64,000 nucleotides of DNA from Streptomyces netropsis (GTDB lineage Bacteria; Actinomycetota; Actinomycetes; Streptomycetales; Streptomycetaceae): the NCBI RefSeq assembly GCF_014203545.1, contig NZ_JACHJG010000010.1:1-64000 (forward strand). Direction: 5' to 3'. The position numbers were made by a program, and so were the translations under genes. Below, piece by piece: positions 42,660 through 50,722 of the stretch. Every line of letters starts with the position of its first letter. Position 1 is the stretch's first letter. Below the pieces are notes generated by a model. That model was not told the DNA's origin and did not search any database. It worked only from the letters and a program-made list of their open reading frames with translations.

Positions 42660-43154
42660 CTACTTCGCGGCTTCGAGGGCGGCGCGCCACACCGGGCTGT
42701 CCACGTAGTGGTTGTCGAAGTGCTCGGAGGAGTCCTTGATCTCCTGCGGGCTCGCCTCGCCCCGCATCACCCGGCCGAGCAGGCGGAGGTAGTCGAAGCG
42801 CGGCATGCCGGGCGTGAAGACGAACAGCACATCGGCTTCGCAGCCGGGGGCCGCCGCGAAGGCGTGCGGGGTGTGCGGCGGCACGAGCAGGAGGTCACCG
42901 GCGTTCAGGATCTTGATCTCGTCGTCGACGAGCACCTGGAGGGAGCCGCTGATGACGAAGAAGAGCTCCGAGGCCCGGGTGTGGAAGTGGGCCGGGGCGC
43001 CCACCGCCCCCTCGCTGAAGGTCGAGCGGTAGCTGGTGAGCGAGCTGCCGTCGGTGCCGCAGTCGGCGAGCAGGGTCATGACGCTGCTGGGGTCGCAGGT
43101 GGTCTCGGCGTCGGCGGAGCGGGTCAGAACCGGCTTGAGTGCGGTGGCGTTCAT
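42660..43154 (-). CDS. Cupin-domain protein
   Basis: The 164-residue protein has a single cupin barrel. Motif 1 is in GAPAHFHTRASELFFVISG (His-x-His...Glu) and motif 2 in GDLLLVPPHTPHAFAA (His), giving a likely metal site. A C-terminal helical part (FDYLRLLGRVMRGEASPQE) follows. ATG 43154 was chosen; upstream codons to 43289 are not family-like. Possibly a dioxygenase or a sensor-like cupin; substrate unknown. Confidence 0.85.
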   Translation of the reverse strand: MNATALKPVLTRSADAETTCDPSSVMTLLADCGTDGSSLTSYRSTFSEGAVGAPAHFHTRASELFFVISGSLQVLVDDEIKILNAGDLLLVPPHTPHAFAAAPGCEADVLFVFTPGMPRFDYLRLLGRVMRGEASPQEIKDSSEHFDNHYVDSPVWRAALEAAK

Positions 43155-43285
43155 GGTGGTACTCCCTGTTCCGGGCTGCGGCCCCGGGCTTCTGCCGTGG
43201 CTTCGTGAGTACGACTCTAGGCGCCCAAGCGACCTTCCCCAGGGTGCATTTCCATGCCAAGAAAATGGGTCAATTCTCGCTGCCG

Positions 43286-43669
43286 TCACGGTTCGACCAG
43301 GGCGGGCCGGAGGCGGTCCGACGCCGTGTCGATCACTTCGTCCAGGACGTCGCGGGAGCGGATCAGGTCGGTGATCATCCGGTTGATGCGGTCCCGCTCC
43401 GTGGCGAGTTCGGTGACCAGCTGCGGGGTGGCGATCTCGGACGGGGCGCCGTCCGTGTCCCGCATGCAGGGGAGCAGCAGCGCGATCTTCTTGCTGTTCA
43501 GTCCCGCGGCGTAGAGCGCCTGGATGCGGATGACCCGGTCGACCGCCCAGTCGCCGTAGACGCGGTGGCCGCTGGGGGTGCGCTCGACCCTCAGCAGACC
43601 CTGCGTCTCGTAGTAGCGCAACGAACGCTCGCTCACGCCGGTGCGTCGAGCCAGTTCACCGATCCGCAT
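43286..43669 (-). CDS. MerR-family transcriptional regulator
   Basis: The 127-residue regulator starts MRIGELARRTGVSERSLRYY, with wing motif GHRVYGDWAVDRVIRI and a C-terminal dimerisation helix. One Cys lies in LLPCMRD. It is divergent from the old-yellow-enzyme gene, and its operator can be read in the long-spacer promoter between them (43699-43729). It probably activates that gene in response to a small electrophile or other inducer. Confidence 0.9.
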   Translation of the reverse strand: MRIGELARRTGVSERSLRYYETQGLLRVERTPSGHRVYGDWAVDRVIRIQALYAAGLNSKKIALLLPCMRDTDGAPSEIATPQLVTELATERDRINRMITDLIRSRDVLDEVIDTASDRLRPALVEP

Positions 43670-43698
43670 TCCCCACCCCGTCCGCCGATGTGCGCACT

Positions 43699-43729
43699 TG
43701 AACCTGACATTGGTGTCAACTTTTACCGT
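43699..43729 (+). promoter_or_regulatory. MerR-type promoter with operator, leaderless start
   Basis: -35 TTGAAC (43699-43704), a 19-nt spacer holding the palindrome TGACATTGGTGTCA (43705-43718), and -10 TACCGT (43724-43729). A 19-nt spacer is the hallmark of MerR-activated promoters. The ATG at 43736 sits about 7 nt after the -10, where transcription would begin. Confidence 0.78.
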
Positions 43730-43735
43730 ACGGGC

Positions 43736-44839
43736 ATGACGAACACACGAGTTGACTCCCGCCTCTTCGAGCCCACCAGCCTCGGCGCTCTCGCGCTGCC
43801 GAACCGTCTGGTGATGGCGCCGCTGACCCGCAATCGCGCCGGCGCCGACGGCGTCCCGCAGCCGATCATGGCCACGTACTACGCGCAACGCGCCTCCGCG
43901 GGGCTGATCGTCGCCGAGGCCGCCACGCCGAACGCCGTGGGGCAGACCTATCCCAACATCCCCGCGATCTACAACGAGGCGCACGTGGCCGGATGGCGGC
44001 GCGTCACCGATGCGGTGCGGGCCGAGGGTGGCCGGATGTTCCTGCAACTGCAGCACGGGGGCCGGGTCGGACACCCCGACAACAGCGGGCTGACCCCGGT
44101 CGCGCCGTCGCCGGTACCGCTCCCGGAGACGATCCACACGCCCAGTGGACTCCAGGACGCCGTCGTGCCCCGGGAGATGTCCCTCGACGACATCCGTTCC
44201 ACCGTGGCCGATTTCGCGGCCGCTGCCCGCAACGCCATGGAGGCCGGCTTCGCGGGAGTGGAGGTGCATGCCGCCAACGGCCACCTCCTGCACCAGTTCA
44301 TGGCGCGGGGCACCAACCACCGCACCGACGCCTACGGCGGCTCGGTCGCCGGCCGCATCCGGTTCGCCGTCGAGGTGGTCAAGGCGGTCGCCGAGGCCAT
44401 CGGCCCCGAGCGGGTGGGCCTGCGCATCTCCCCGGGAGTGACCGTCAACGGCATCGACGAGGGCGACACCGGGAGCATCTACCCGGCGCTCGTCGAGGCG
44501 CTGGCGGACACCGGCCTGGCCTACCTGCACGTCGTCTTCGCAGACCCGGAGCAGCCCCTCTTCCAGGCCATCCGGAAGGCCTGGCCGGGCACCCTGATGG
44601 CCAACCCGGTGCTGGGGTGGGGAGGGCCGCTGCCCGCCGACGGCGGCCGGGAGGCGGGCGAGCGGTTGCTGGCGGCGGGAGCCGACCTGATCTCGCTCGG
44701 CCGCGCGTTCCTGGCCAACCCCGACCTCGTCGAGCGGCTGCGCGTCGGCGCCCCGCTCAACCCGGTGGGGGACAAGGGCCTGATGTACGTGGGCGGGGAG
44801 GCCGGGTACACCGACTACCCCGTGCTGGCCGCCGCCTGA
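43736..44839 (+). CDS. Old yellow enzyme family NADH:flavin oxidoreductase
   Basis: The 367-residue TIM-barrel flavoenzyme of the OYE/NemA group has MAPLTRNRAG at the N-terminus, FLQLQHGGRVGHP, the substrate-binding pair in HAANGHLLHQFM, and RTDAYGGSVAGRIRF. FMN-phosphate contacts lie at the C-terminal AGADLISLGRAFLANP. It reduces activated C=C bonds or nitro esters with NAD(P)H. ATG 43736 has no ribosome-binding site and lies at the predicted transcription start, suggesting a leaderless mRNA. Confidence 0.93.
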   Translation: MTNTRVDSRLFEPTSLGALALPNRLVMAPLTRNRAGADGVPQPIMATYYAQRASAGLIVAEAATPNAVGQTYPNIPAIYNEAHVAGWRRVTDAVRAEGGRMFLQLQHGGRVGHPDNSGLTPVAPSPVPLPETIHTPSGLQDAVVPREMSLDDIRSTVADFAAAARNAMEAGFAGVEVHAANGHLLHQFMARGTNHRTDAYGGSVAGRIRFAVEVVKAVAEAIGPERVGLRISPGVTVNGIDEGDTGSIYPALVEALADTGLAYLHVVFADPEQPLFQAIRKAWPGTLMANPVLGWGGPLPADGGREAGERLLAAGADLISLGRAFLANPDLVERLRVGAPLNPVGDKGLMYVGGEAGYTDYPVLAAA

Positions 44840-45092
44840 CGGCCAGGGCCCCCAGGGCAGCGGGTGCGGGAGTGGTCTCGGTCACGTGGGTGAAGGTTGT
44901 ACGTGAATGCGTCTCGATTGGATGGCCCTGGGATTGCACGGGCGTCACGATTGCGAAGAGCAGGGCATTCCCCTGATCGCAAGGCGGGAACAGGCCTTAT
45001 TTTCAGTGTTCACAACAAATTCCGCGTGTCACCGGTCGAGTGGACTTCGCGTGGGGAGCGTTGTTCACCGAGACAAGAAGGAAAGCCGTTTC

Positions 45093-45860
45093 ATGCGCCG
45101 CACCATCGTCCGTCGTACCGCCGTCGCCGCCTCCGCCGTCTCGCTCGCGCTGCTCGTCGGCGCCTGCGGGTCGTCCGACAAGCCCGCCGCCGAAGCCTCC
45201 TCCGAGGGCAAGGAGAAGGGCAAGGAGAGCGCGTCCGCCGGCAAGGTCCTCTCCAAGGCGGAGCTGGACAAGCTCATGCTCGTCGAGAGCGACCTGAAGG
45301 ACCACAAGGTCACCAACGCCAGCGAGGCGGACCTCGCCTCGGTGAAGGCCGCCACCACCGACAAGGCCGAGTGCAAGCCGCTCCTCGACGCCATGACCCT
45401 CCAGTCCGGCGGCAAGCCCGCCGCGACGGCGGTGCGCAAGATCATGGCGATGCCCCCGAAGCCGGCCGAGGACGCCTCCCCCGAGGAGAAGGCGAAGGCC
45501 GGTCTGAGCGCCCTCGGCGGGACGATCACGTCCGACGTCCTCGGTTCCTACGAGGGCAAGGGCGCCCAGGAGGCCCTCGCCAAGCTGAGCGCGGCGGGCA
45601 AGGCCTGCACCGGCGGGTTCACCATGATCGTCGGCTCGGACAAGACGAAGATCAGCAAGGTGGCCCCCGCCACGTTCAGCGGTGGCGACGAGGCGGTCGC
45701 CTTCACGCTGACGCTCGACGCGGACGGCTCGAGCGGCACGACCCACGTGGTGGCGTCGCGCAAGGGCAGCACGCTCGCGACCTTCTTCGCCATGAGCCTC
45801 GCGGGCAAGGCGGACCAGCCGAAGGCCGTCGTCGACGCGCAGCTGGGCAAGCTGGGCTGA
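45093..45860 (+). CDS. Putative lipoprotein
   Basis: The 255-residue protein has signal RRTAVAASAVSLALLVGAC with lipobox LVGAC, a Glu/Lys/Ser linker (about 30-50), then an alpha/beta domain with two cysteines (AECKPLL and KACTGGF) and no catalytic motif. ATG 45093 has GAAGGAAAG upstream. The fold resembles the general solute/ligand-binding lipoproteins common in Streptomyces; function unknown. Confidence 0.78.
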   Translation: MRRTIVRRTAVAASAVSLALLVGACGSSDKPAAEASSEGKEKGKESASAGKVLSKAELDKLMLVESDLKDHKVTNASEADLASVKAATTDKAECKPLLDAMTLQSGGKPAATAVRKIMAMPPKPAEDASPEEKAKAGLSALGGTITSDVLGSYEGKGAQEALAKLSAAGKACTGGFTMIVGSDKTKISKVAPATFSGGDEAVAFTLTLDADGSSGTTHVVASRKGSTLATFFAMSLAGKADQPKAVVDAQLGKLG

Positions 45861-45878
45861 CCCTTCCCGGGCTGAAAC

Positions 45879-45919
45879 CGCGACCCCGCCCCGGCATCCG
45901 ACGCCGGGGTGGGGTCGCG
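45879..45919. terminator. Strong hairpin, convergent terminator
   Basis: CGCGACCCCGCCCCGGC pairs with GCCGGGGTGGGGTCGCG around a 7-nt loop, between the lipoprotein stop and the convergent MFS stop. Confidence 0.85.
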
Positions 45920-45927
45920 CGTATCCG

Positions 45928-47346
45928 CTATCCGTGGCCGGTGTCCGCGCGCGACACCGGCAGCTTGACCGCCAGCAGCGCGCCGAGCGCGGCGACGGCC
46001 GCGAGGGCCGCCAGGGTGGACCCCATCGCGGTGACGAAGGCCCCGTCGGGCCAGCGCGGGCCGTCGCCGTGCGCCGGGCCGGTGGCGGAGCCGGGTCCGG
46101 CGAGGCTCATCAGCATGGTGGCCGCGGCGACCCCCAGCGTCGGGCCGACGTTCATGGCGGTCTGCTGGAGTCCGCCCGCGACGCCCGCGTGCTCCACGGG
46201 CGCGTGCCGCACGACGACGGCCGTGGCGGTGACCATCACCGCGCCGAAGCCGGCTCCCATCGCGAGGAAGCAGCCGCCGATCTCCGCGGCCGCGGCCGCC
46301 CGGTCGAGCCGGGCGAAGAGGAAGATGCCGAGGGCGAGGAGCGCCATCCCCGCCCCGGCCGTCCGGCGGGGCCCGTACCGGCGCACCAGCACGGCGGCGA
46401 CCGGCGCGCCCAGCACCATCATCACGGCCAGCGGCAGCGCCCTCAGCCCGCTCTGGAGGGGGTCCAGCGCGAGGACGTCCTGCAGGAAATAGGTGCCGAC
46501 GAACAGGGCCCCGAAGACCGACGCCGAGGCCGCGACCAGGATGCCGAGCGCCGAGGCGACGGCTGCCGAGCGCAGCACGCTCGGTGGCACCAACGGGTGC
46601 GCGGCGCGCCGCACATGGTGGAAGAACGCGCCGCCGGCCGCCGTCGCGGCGGCGAGTTGCAGCGTGATCGCCGTCGTCCAGCCGGTTTCCGGTATCGAGA
46701 CCAGGGTGTGGACGAGGCAGACCAGGGCCACCGCGAGCAGGAGGGCGCCGGGCAGGTCGAGGCGGACGTCTGCGGCCCGCTCGGGTGCCGGGATGCGAAC
46801 GACCAGCGCCAGCACACCGATCACGAGCGCCGGTGCGACGCCGAGGAAGAAGACGGCCCGCCAGCCGAAGTGGGCGGTCAGCGCACCGCCGACGACGGGT
46901 CCCGCCGCGGCCGCCAGCCCGATGGCGCTGGTGCGCAGCGCGATGGGCATGCCGAGCCGGTCGGGCGGGTACGCGGCGCGCAGCATGCCGAGGGTGGCCG
47001 GTTGCAGCAGCGCGCCGAAGACCCCTTGGGCGACGCGCAGGCCGATCACCCAGTCGATGCCGGGCGCCAGGCCGATGCCCGCCGACGTGACGGCGAACCC
47101 CAGGCTCCCGACGGCGAAGACCTGCCGGTGGCCGTACCGGTCGCCGAGCCGGCCGGCGAAGACGAGGAGGCTCGCGACGGCGATGAGATAGCCCGTACTG
47201 GCCCACTGGACCTGGGTGAACGAGGCGTGCAGGTCGCGCTGCATGGTGGGCTGCGCGACGGTCAGCACGGTGCCGTCCAGGGCGACGATCACGGCCCCGG
47301 TGACGCTGCCGACGAGCGTGAGGTTCTGGTGGCGTCGTGAGCTCAT
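45928..47346 (-). CDS. MFS drug exporter, DHA2-like
   Basis: The 472-residue transporter is predicted to have 14 transmembrane helices. LDGTVLTVAQPTMQRDL (motif D1-like), GRLGDRYGHRQVF (motif A) and PVVGGALTAHFGWRAVFF (motif C, the antiporter signature) are visible. ATG 47346 overlaps the TGA of the upstream tetR gene (ATGA), so the pair forms one transcript. Substrates unknown; drug or metabolite efflux is likely. Confidence 0.9.
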   Translation of the reverse strand: MSSRRHQNLTLVGSVTGAVIVALDGTVLTVAQPTMQRDLHASFTQVQWASTGYLIAVASLLVFAGRLGDRYGHRQVFAVGSLGFAVTSAGIGLAPGIDWVIGLRVAQGVFGALLQPATLGMLRAAYPPDRLGMPIALRTSAIGLAAAAGPVVGGALTAHFGWRAVFFLGVAPALVIGVLALVVRIPAPERAADVRLDLPGALLLAVALVCLVHTLVSIPETGWTTAITLQLAAATAAGGAFFHHVRRAAHPLVPPSVLRSAAVASALGILVAASASVFGALFVGTYFLQDVLALDPLQSGLRALPLAVMMVLGAPVAAVLVRRYGPRRTAGAGMALLALGIFLFARLDRAAAAAEIGGCFLAMGAGFGAVMVTATAVVVRHAPVEHAGVAGGLQQTAMNVGPTLGVAAATMLMSLAGPGSATGPAHGDGPRWPDGAFVTAMGSTLAALAAVAALGALLAVKLPVSRADTGHG

Positions 47347-47921
47347 CGGCCCACGGGTCCCAGGTGCGCGTCCAGCGCGGTGCGCAGCAGCGGCTCGACG
47401 TCCGGGGCGCCCGTGGCGAGTTGGAGGCTGCCCCAGCACCACAGCTGGGCGATGCCGTGCAGATTCGCCCACAGCGCGGCCGCGACGACCGGCGCGTCCG
47501 CGTCCGGCCGCACCAGGGTGACCAGGTCGACGAGGATGCCGAAGAGCGGGAGGCTGGTGTCCCGCAGCCCGAGGCGGTCGCTCTCCAGCAGGTCGTGCCG
47601 GAACATCAGCTCGAACATGCCGCGGTTGGCCAGGGCGAAGTCGAGGTAGACGCGCCCCAGCGCCAGGAGCCGCTCGCGGGGGGCCGCCCGGCCGTCGCCC
47701 ACCGCCTCGGTGACCCTGGCGGCCAGGTCGGCGAAGCCCTGACGGGCGATGGCGGACAGCAGGTCCAGATGGGTCGGGAAGTAGCGGCGCGGGGCGCCGT
47801 GAGAGACCCCGGCCCGGCGGGCGATCTCCCGCAGGGTCAGCGCCTGGAGTCCCTCGCTCGTCACCAACTCGACGCCGACCTCGATCAAACGGGACCTGAG
47901 GCCCATGTCTCGCTCACTCAT
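47343..47921 (-). CDS. TetR-family repressor of adjacent efflux pump
   Basis: The 192-residue regulator has HTH LTLREIARRAGVSHGAPRRYF and a TetR_C_13/WHG-type ligand domain (RGMFELMFRHDLLES, ANLHGIAQLW). It begins at ATG 47921, or at the GTG two codons earlier. It is translationally coupled to the MFS gene. The palindrome at 47926-47951 overlaps its start region and should be its own operator. Confidence 0.9.
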   Translation of the reverse strand: MSERDMGLRSRLIEVGVELVTSEGLQALTLREIARRAGVSHGAPRRYFPTHLDLLSAIARQGFADLAARVTEAVGDGRAAPRERLLALGRVYLDFALANRGMFELMFRHDLLESDRLGLRDTSLPLFGILVDLVTLVRPDADAPVVAAALWANLHGIAQLWCWGSLQLATGAPDVEPLLRTALDAHLGPVGR

Positions 47922-47925
47922 GGGC

Positions 47926-47951
47926 ACTGTCTACCAAAGCGCGTAGACAGT
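47926..47951. promoter_or_regulatory. TetR operator of tetR-MFS operon
   Basis: ACTGTCTAC, 8-nt spacer, GTAGACAGT: a perfect inverted repeat. It is overlapped by a second palindrome TAGACAGTGTCTA (47944-47956), giving a possible double site. Confidence 0.8.
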
Positions 47952-48025
47952 GTCTACTGAACCCGTCACCCAGAAGGTCTATTTCCGGATCATCCGCCAC
48001 GGATCGAATTGCTACGCTGGCGAAC

Positions 48026-48514
48026 ATGACTGCCATGGCGCCCGCCCGCACCGAACCCGACCTCTCGTTCCTGCTCGACCACACCAGCCATGTGCTGCGC
48101 ACGCAGATGGCGTCGGCGCTGGCCGGGATCGGGCTGACCGCCCGTATGCACTGCGTGCTGGTCCACGCCCTGGAGGAGGAGCGCACCCAGGCCCGGCTCG
48201 CCGAGATCGGGGACATGGACAAGACCACGATGGTGGTGACGGTGGACGCCCTGGAGGAGGCCGGGCTCGCCGAGCGACGGCCGTCAGCCCGGGACCGGCG
48301 GGCCCGGATCATCGCGGTCACCGAGGAAGGTGCCCGGGTCGCCGCGCGGAGTCAGGAGATCGTCGACCGGGTGCACGAGGAGGCGCTGTCGGCGCTCCCC
48401 GAGGGTGACCGCAAGGCCCTGCTGCGAGCCCTGAACCTGCTGGTCGGCGGGCATCTCGCCAACCCCGTCGAGGGGCCCCGGCCGGCCCGGCGCGCGCGCC
48501 AGCGCGAGAAGTGA
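48026..48514 (+). CDS. MarR-family transcriptional regulator
   Basis: The 162-residue regulator has the winged helix ARLAEIGDMDKTTMVVTVD, ALEEAGLAERR and wing RDRRARIIAVTEEG, flanked by dimerisation helices. It precedes an MFS exporter in the same orientation by 147 nt, so it probably represses the exporter from the palindromes before it. ATG 48026 or 48035. Confidence 0.88.
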   Translation: MTAMAPARTEPDLSFLLDHTSHVLRTQMASALAGIGLTARMHCVLVHALEEERTQARLAEIGDMDKTTMVVTVDALEEAGLAERRPSARDRRARIIAVTEEGARVAARSQEIVDRVHEEALSALPEGDRKALLRALNLLVGGHLANPVEGPRPARRARQREK

Positions 48515-48629
48515 GGGATGGGGCGTGCCCGGTGGCTCTTTGTGTGCTTTCGATCCGCCGGCGGGCCCTGATGGACTTCGGAACGCTCTGAAGTAGATCG
48601 TCTGCAACAAAACTATCTGCTACGGTCTC

Positions 48630-48652
48630 TCCTGTCGTCACGACTGACAGGA
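48630..48652 (+). promoter_or_regulatory. Inverted repeat overlapping MFS ribosome-binding site
   Basis: TCCTGTC, a 9-nt loop, then GACAGGA. The 3' arm overlaps the AGGAGAGG ribosome-binding site of the exporter at 48662. It may be a MarR operator in DNA, an RNA hairpin that hides the site, or both. Confidence 0.55.
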
Positions 48653-48661
48653 GAGGCCGCC

Positions 48662-50143
48662 ATGCCCGCCGCACCCGCTCTTCCCTCCATCGCCCCCCTC
48701 CCGCGAGAGCGAGGGCGGTCGCGTTGGGCGGCCCTCGGTGTCCTCGCCACGGGGATGCTGATGACGGTCCTCGACGGCAGCATCGTGACCGTGGCGATGC
48801 CGGCCATCCAGAGCGATCTGGGGTTCTCGCCCGCCGGCCTCAGCTGGGTCGTCAACGCCTACCTGATCGCGTTCGGCAGCCTGCTGCTGCTCGCCGGGCG
48901 GCTCGGCGACCTGATCGGCCGCAAGCGCGTGTTCCTGGCCGGCACCGGGGTGTTCACCGCGGCCTCGCTGCTGGCGGGGGCGGCCGCGTCCCCCGCGGTG
49001 CTGATAGCCGCCCGGTTCCTTCAGGGGGTCGGGAGCGCGATGGCCTCCGCGGTCAGCCTGGGCATCCTCGTCACGCTGTTCACCGAGCCCGGCGAACGCG
49101 CCAGGGCGATCGCCGTGTTCAGCTTCACCGGCGCGGCCGGCGCCTCGCTCGGCCAGGTGCTCGGCGGCGTCCTGACCGACGCGCTCGACTGGCACTGGAT
49201 CTTCTTCATCAACCTGCCGATCGGGCTCGCGGCCCTCGCCTTCGCCGTGCCCGCGCTGCCCGCCGACCGTGGGGCCGGGCGCAAGGCCGGGGCCGACGTC
49301 CTCGGCGCCCTCCTCGTCACCGCGGGGCTGATGCTCGGGATCTACACCGTCGTCAAGGTCGAGGAGTACGGCTGGACCTCGGCGCACACCCTCGGCCTCG
49401 GCGCCCTCGCCGCCGTGCTGCTCGCCGCGTTCGTCGCCCGTCAGGCCACCGCCGCCGCGCCGCTCATGCCGCTGCGGATCCTCCGGTCGCGGAGCGTCTT
49501 CGGCGCCAACCTGGTCCAGGTCCTCATGGTGGCCGCGCTCTTCTCCTTCCAGATCCTCGTCGCCCTCTACCTGCAGAAGGTGCTCGGATACGGCGCCGCC
49601 GAGACCGGTCTGGCGATGCTCCCGGCGGCGGCGGTCATCGGCGCGGTGTCACTGGGCGTCTCCGCCCGCCTGAACGCCCGCTTCGGCGAGCGCAACGTCC
49701 TGCTGGCCGGGCTCGCCCTCCTGATCGGGGTCCTCGGCTGGCTCACCCGCCTCCCGGTCCACGCCAACTACCTCGTCGACCTGCTCCCGGTGATGCTGCT
49801 CGCCGCCGGCTTCGGGCTCGCGCTCCCGGCGCTGACCACCCTCGGCATGTCGGACGCGGGAGGTGAGGACGCCGGGCTCGCCTCCGGGCTCTTCAACACC
49901 ACCCAGCAGATCGGCATGGCCCTGGGCGTCGCGGTGCTCTCCACGCTGGCCGCCTCCCGCACCGACGCCCTCCTCGCGGACGGGCGGAGCCGCGCCGAGG
50001 CGCTGACCGGCGGCTACCACCTGGCCTTCACCGTGGGCGCGGGGCTGCTCGTCGTCGCCTTCGCGATCGCCTTCACCGTGCTGCGTCCCCGGCGGGAGGC
50101 GCCCGCCGGGCGGAAGGCCGACGGGCACGTCATCGCCGCCTGA
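48662..50143 (+). CDS. MFS drug exporter, DHA2 (14-helix) family
   Basis: The 493-residue transporter has LDGSIVTVAMPAIQSDLGF, motif A GRLGDLIGRKRVF, motif C in GAAGASLGQVLGGVLTD, and SGLFNTTQQIGMALGVAVLS, all of the EmrB/QacA type. Fourteen transmembrane segments are expected. It follows a marR gene, which suggests induced drug or toxin efflux. Confidence 0.93.
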   Translation: MPAAPALPSIAPLPRERGRSRWAALGVLATGMLMTVLDGSIVTVAMPAIQSDLGFSPAGLSWVVNAYLIAFGSLLLLAGRLGDLIGRKRVFLAGTGVFTAASLLAGAAASPAVLIAARFLQGVGSAMASAVSLGILVTLFTEPGERARAIAVFSFTGAAGASLGQVLGGVLTDALDWHWIFFINLPIGLAALAFAVPALPADRGAGRKAGADVLGALLVTAGLMLGIYTVVKVEEYGWTSAHTLGLGALAAVLLAAFVARQATAAAPLMPLRILRSRSVFGANLVQVLMVAALFSFQILVALYLQKVLGYGAAETGLAMLPAAAVIGAVSLGVSARLNARFGERNVLLAGLALLIGVLGWLTRLPVHANYLVDLLPVMLLAAGFGLALPALTTLGMSDAGGEDAGLASGLFNTTQQIGMALGVAVLSTLAASRTDALLADGRSRAEALTGGYHLAFTVGAGLLVVAFAIAFTVLRPRREAPAGRKADGHVIAA

Positions 50144-50168
50144 TCCGCCCCCGGCCGGGAAGGCCCGG

Positions 50169-50666
50169 TCACGCGGTGCCGTCGAGGGACTCCAGGAGAT
50201 CGCGGAGTCCCTCGGCGAGCGCGTCCCGCTGGGGCCGCGAGAGCGCGGCGAGGATGCGCTCCTCGTTGGCGACGTGGTCGGGCAGGGCCCGGTCGATCAG
50301 GGCGAGACCCTCCTCGGTGAGGGTGACGTCCACGACGCGGCCGTCCGAGGCGCTCGGCGTGCGGGTCACCAGGCCCCGGGCCTCCAGGCGGTCGAGGCGC
50401 TGGGTGATGGCCCCCGAGGTGACCATCGACGACCGCATCAGCCCGGCGGGGGTCAGGGAGTACGGCGCCGGTCCGCTGCGGCGCAGGGTGGCCAGTACGT
50501 CGAAGGACGCCTTGTCGAGGCCGTGCGCGGCGAACGTGCGATTCAGCTCGGCGTCGATCAGCCGGTGCAGCCGCGACAGCCGCCCGATCACCGCCATCGG
50601 CGACACGTCCAGGTCGGGGCGGCGCTCGGCCCACTGTTCCAGTACTCGGTCCACATGGTCTGCCAT
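50169..50666 (-). CDS. MarR-family transcriptional regulator
   Basis: The 165-residue regulator has a winged helix (LTPAGLMRSSMVTSGAITQR, LEARGLVTRTPSASDGRVV, VTLTEEG). It is divergent from a DMT-type transporter with only 45 nt between them, filled by two palindromes. This is the usual layout of an autoregulated MarR repressor that controls the neighbouring transporter. Confidence 0.9.
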   Translation of the reverse strand: MADHVDRVLEQWAERRPDLDVSPMAVIGRLSRLHRLIDAELNRTFAAHGLDKASFDVLATLRRSGPAPYSLTPAGLMRSSMVTSGAITQRLDRLEARGLVTRTPSASDGRVVDVTLTEEGLALIDRALPDHVANEERILAALSRPQRDALAEGLRDLLESLDGTA

Positions 50667-50682
50667 GACTCCACTCTAGCCA

Positions 50683-50722
50683 ATCTCTTAGCGGTGAGAT
50701 ATGTTTGCTTAGTGCTAAGCAA
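50683..50722. promoter_or_regulatory. Twin MarR operators, one covering a start codon
   Basis: ATCTCTTAGCGGTGAGAT (50683-50700) and the perfect palindrome TTGCTTAGTGCTAAGCAA (50705-50722) lie in the divergent gap. The GTG start of the transporter (50712-50714) is inside the second site. Confidence 0.75.
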
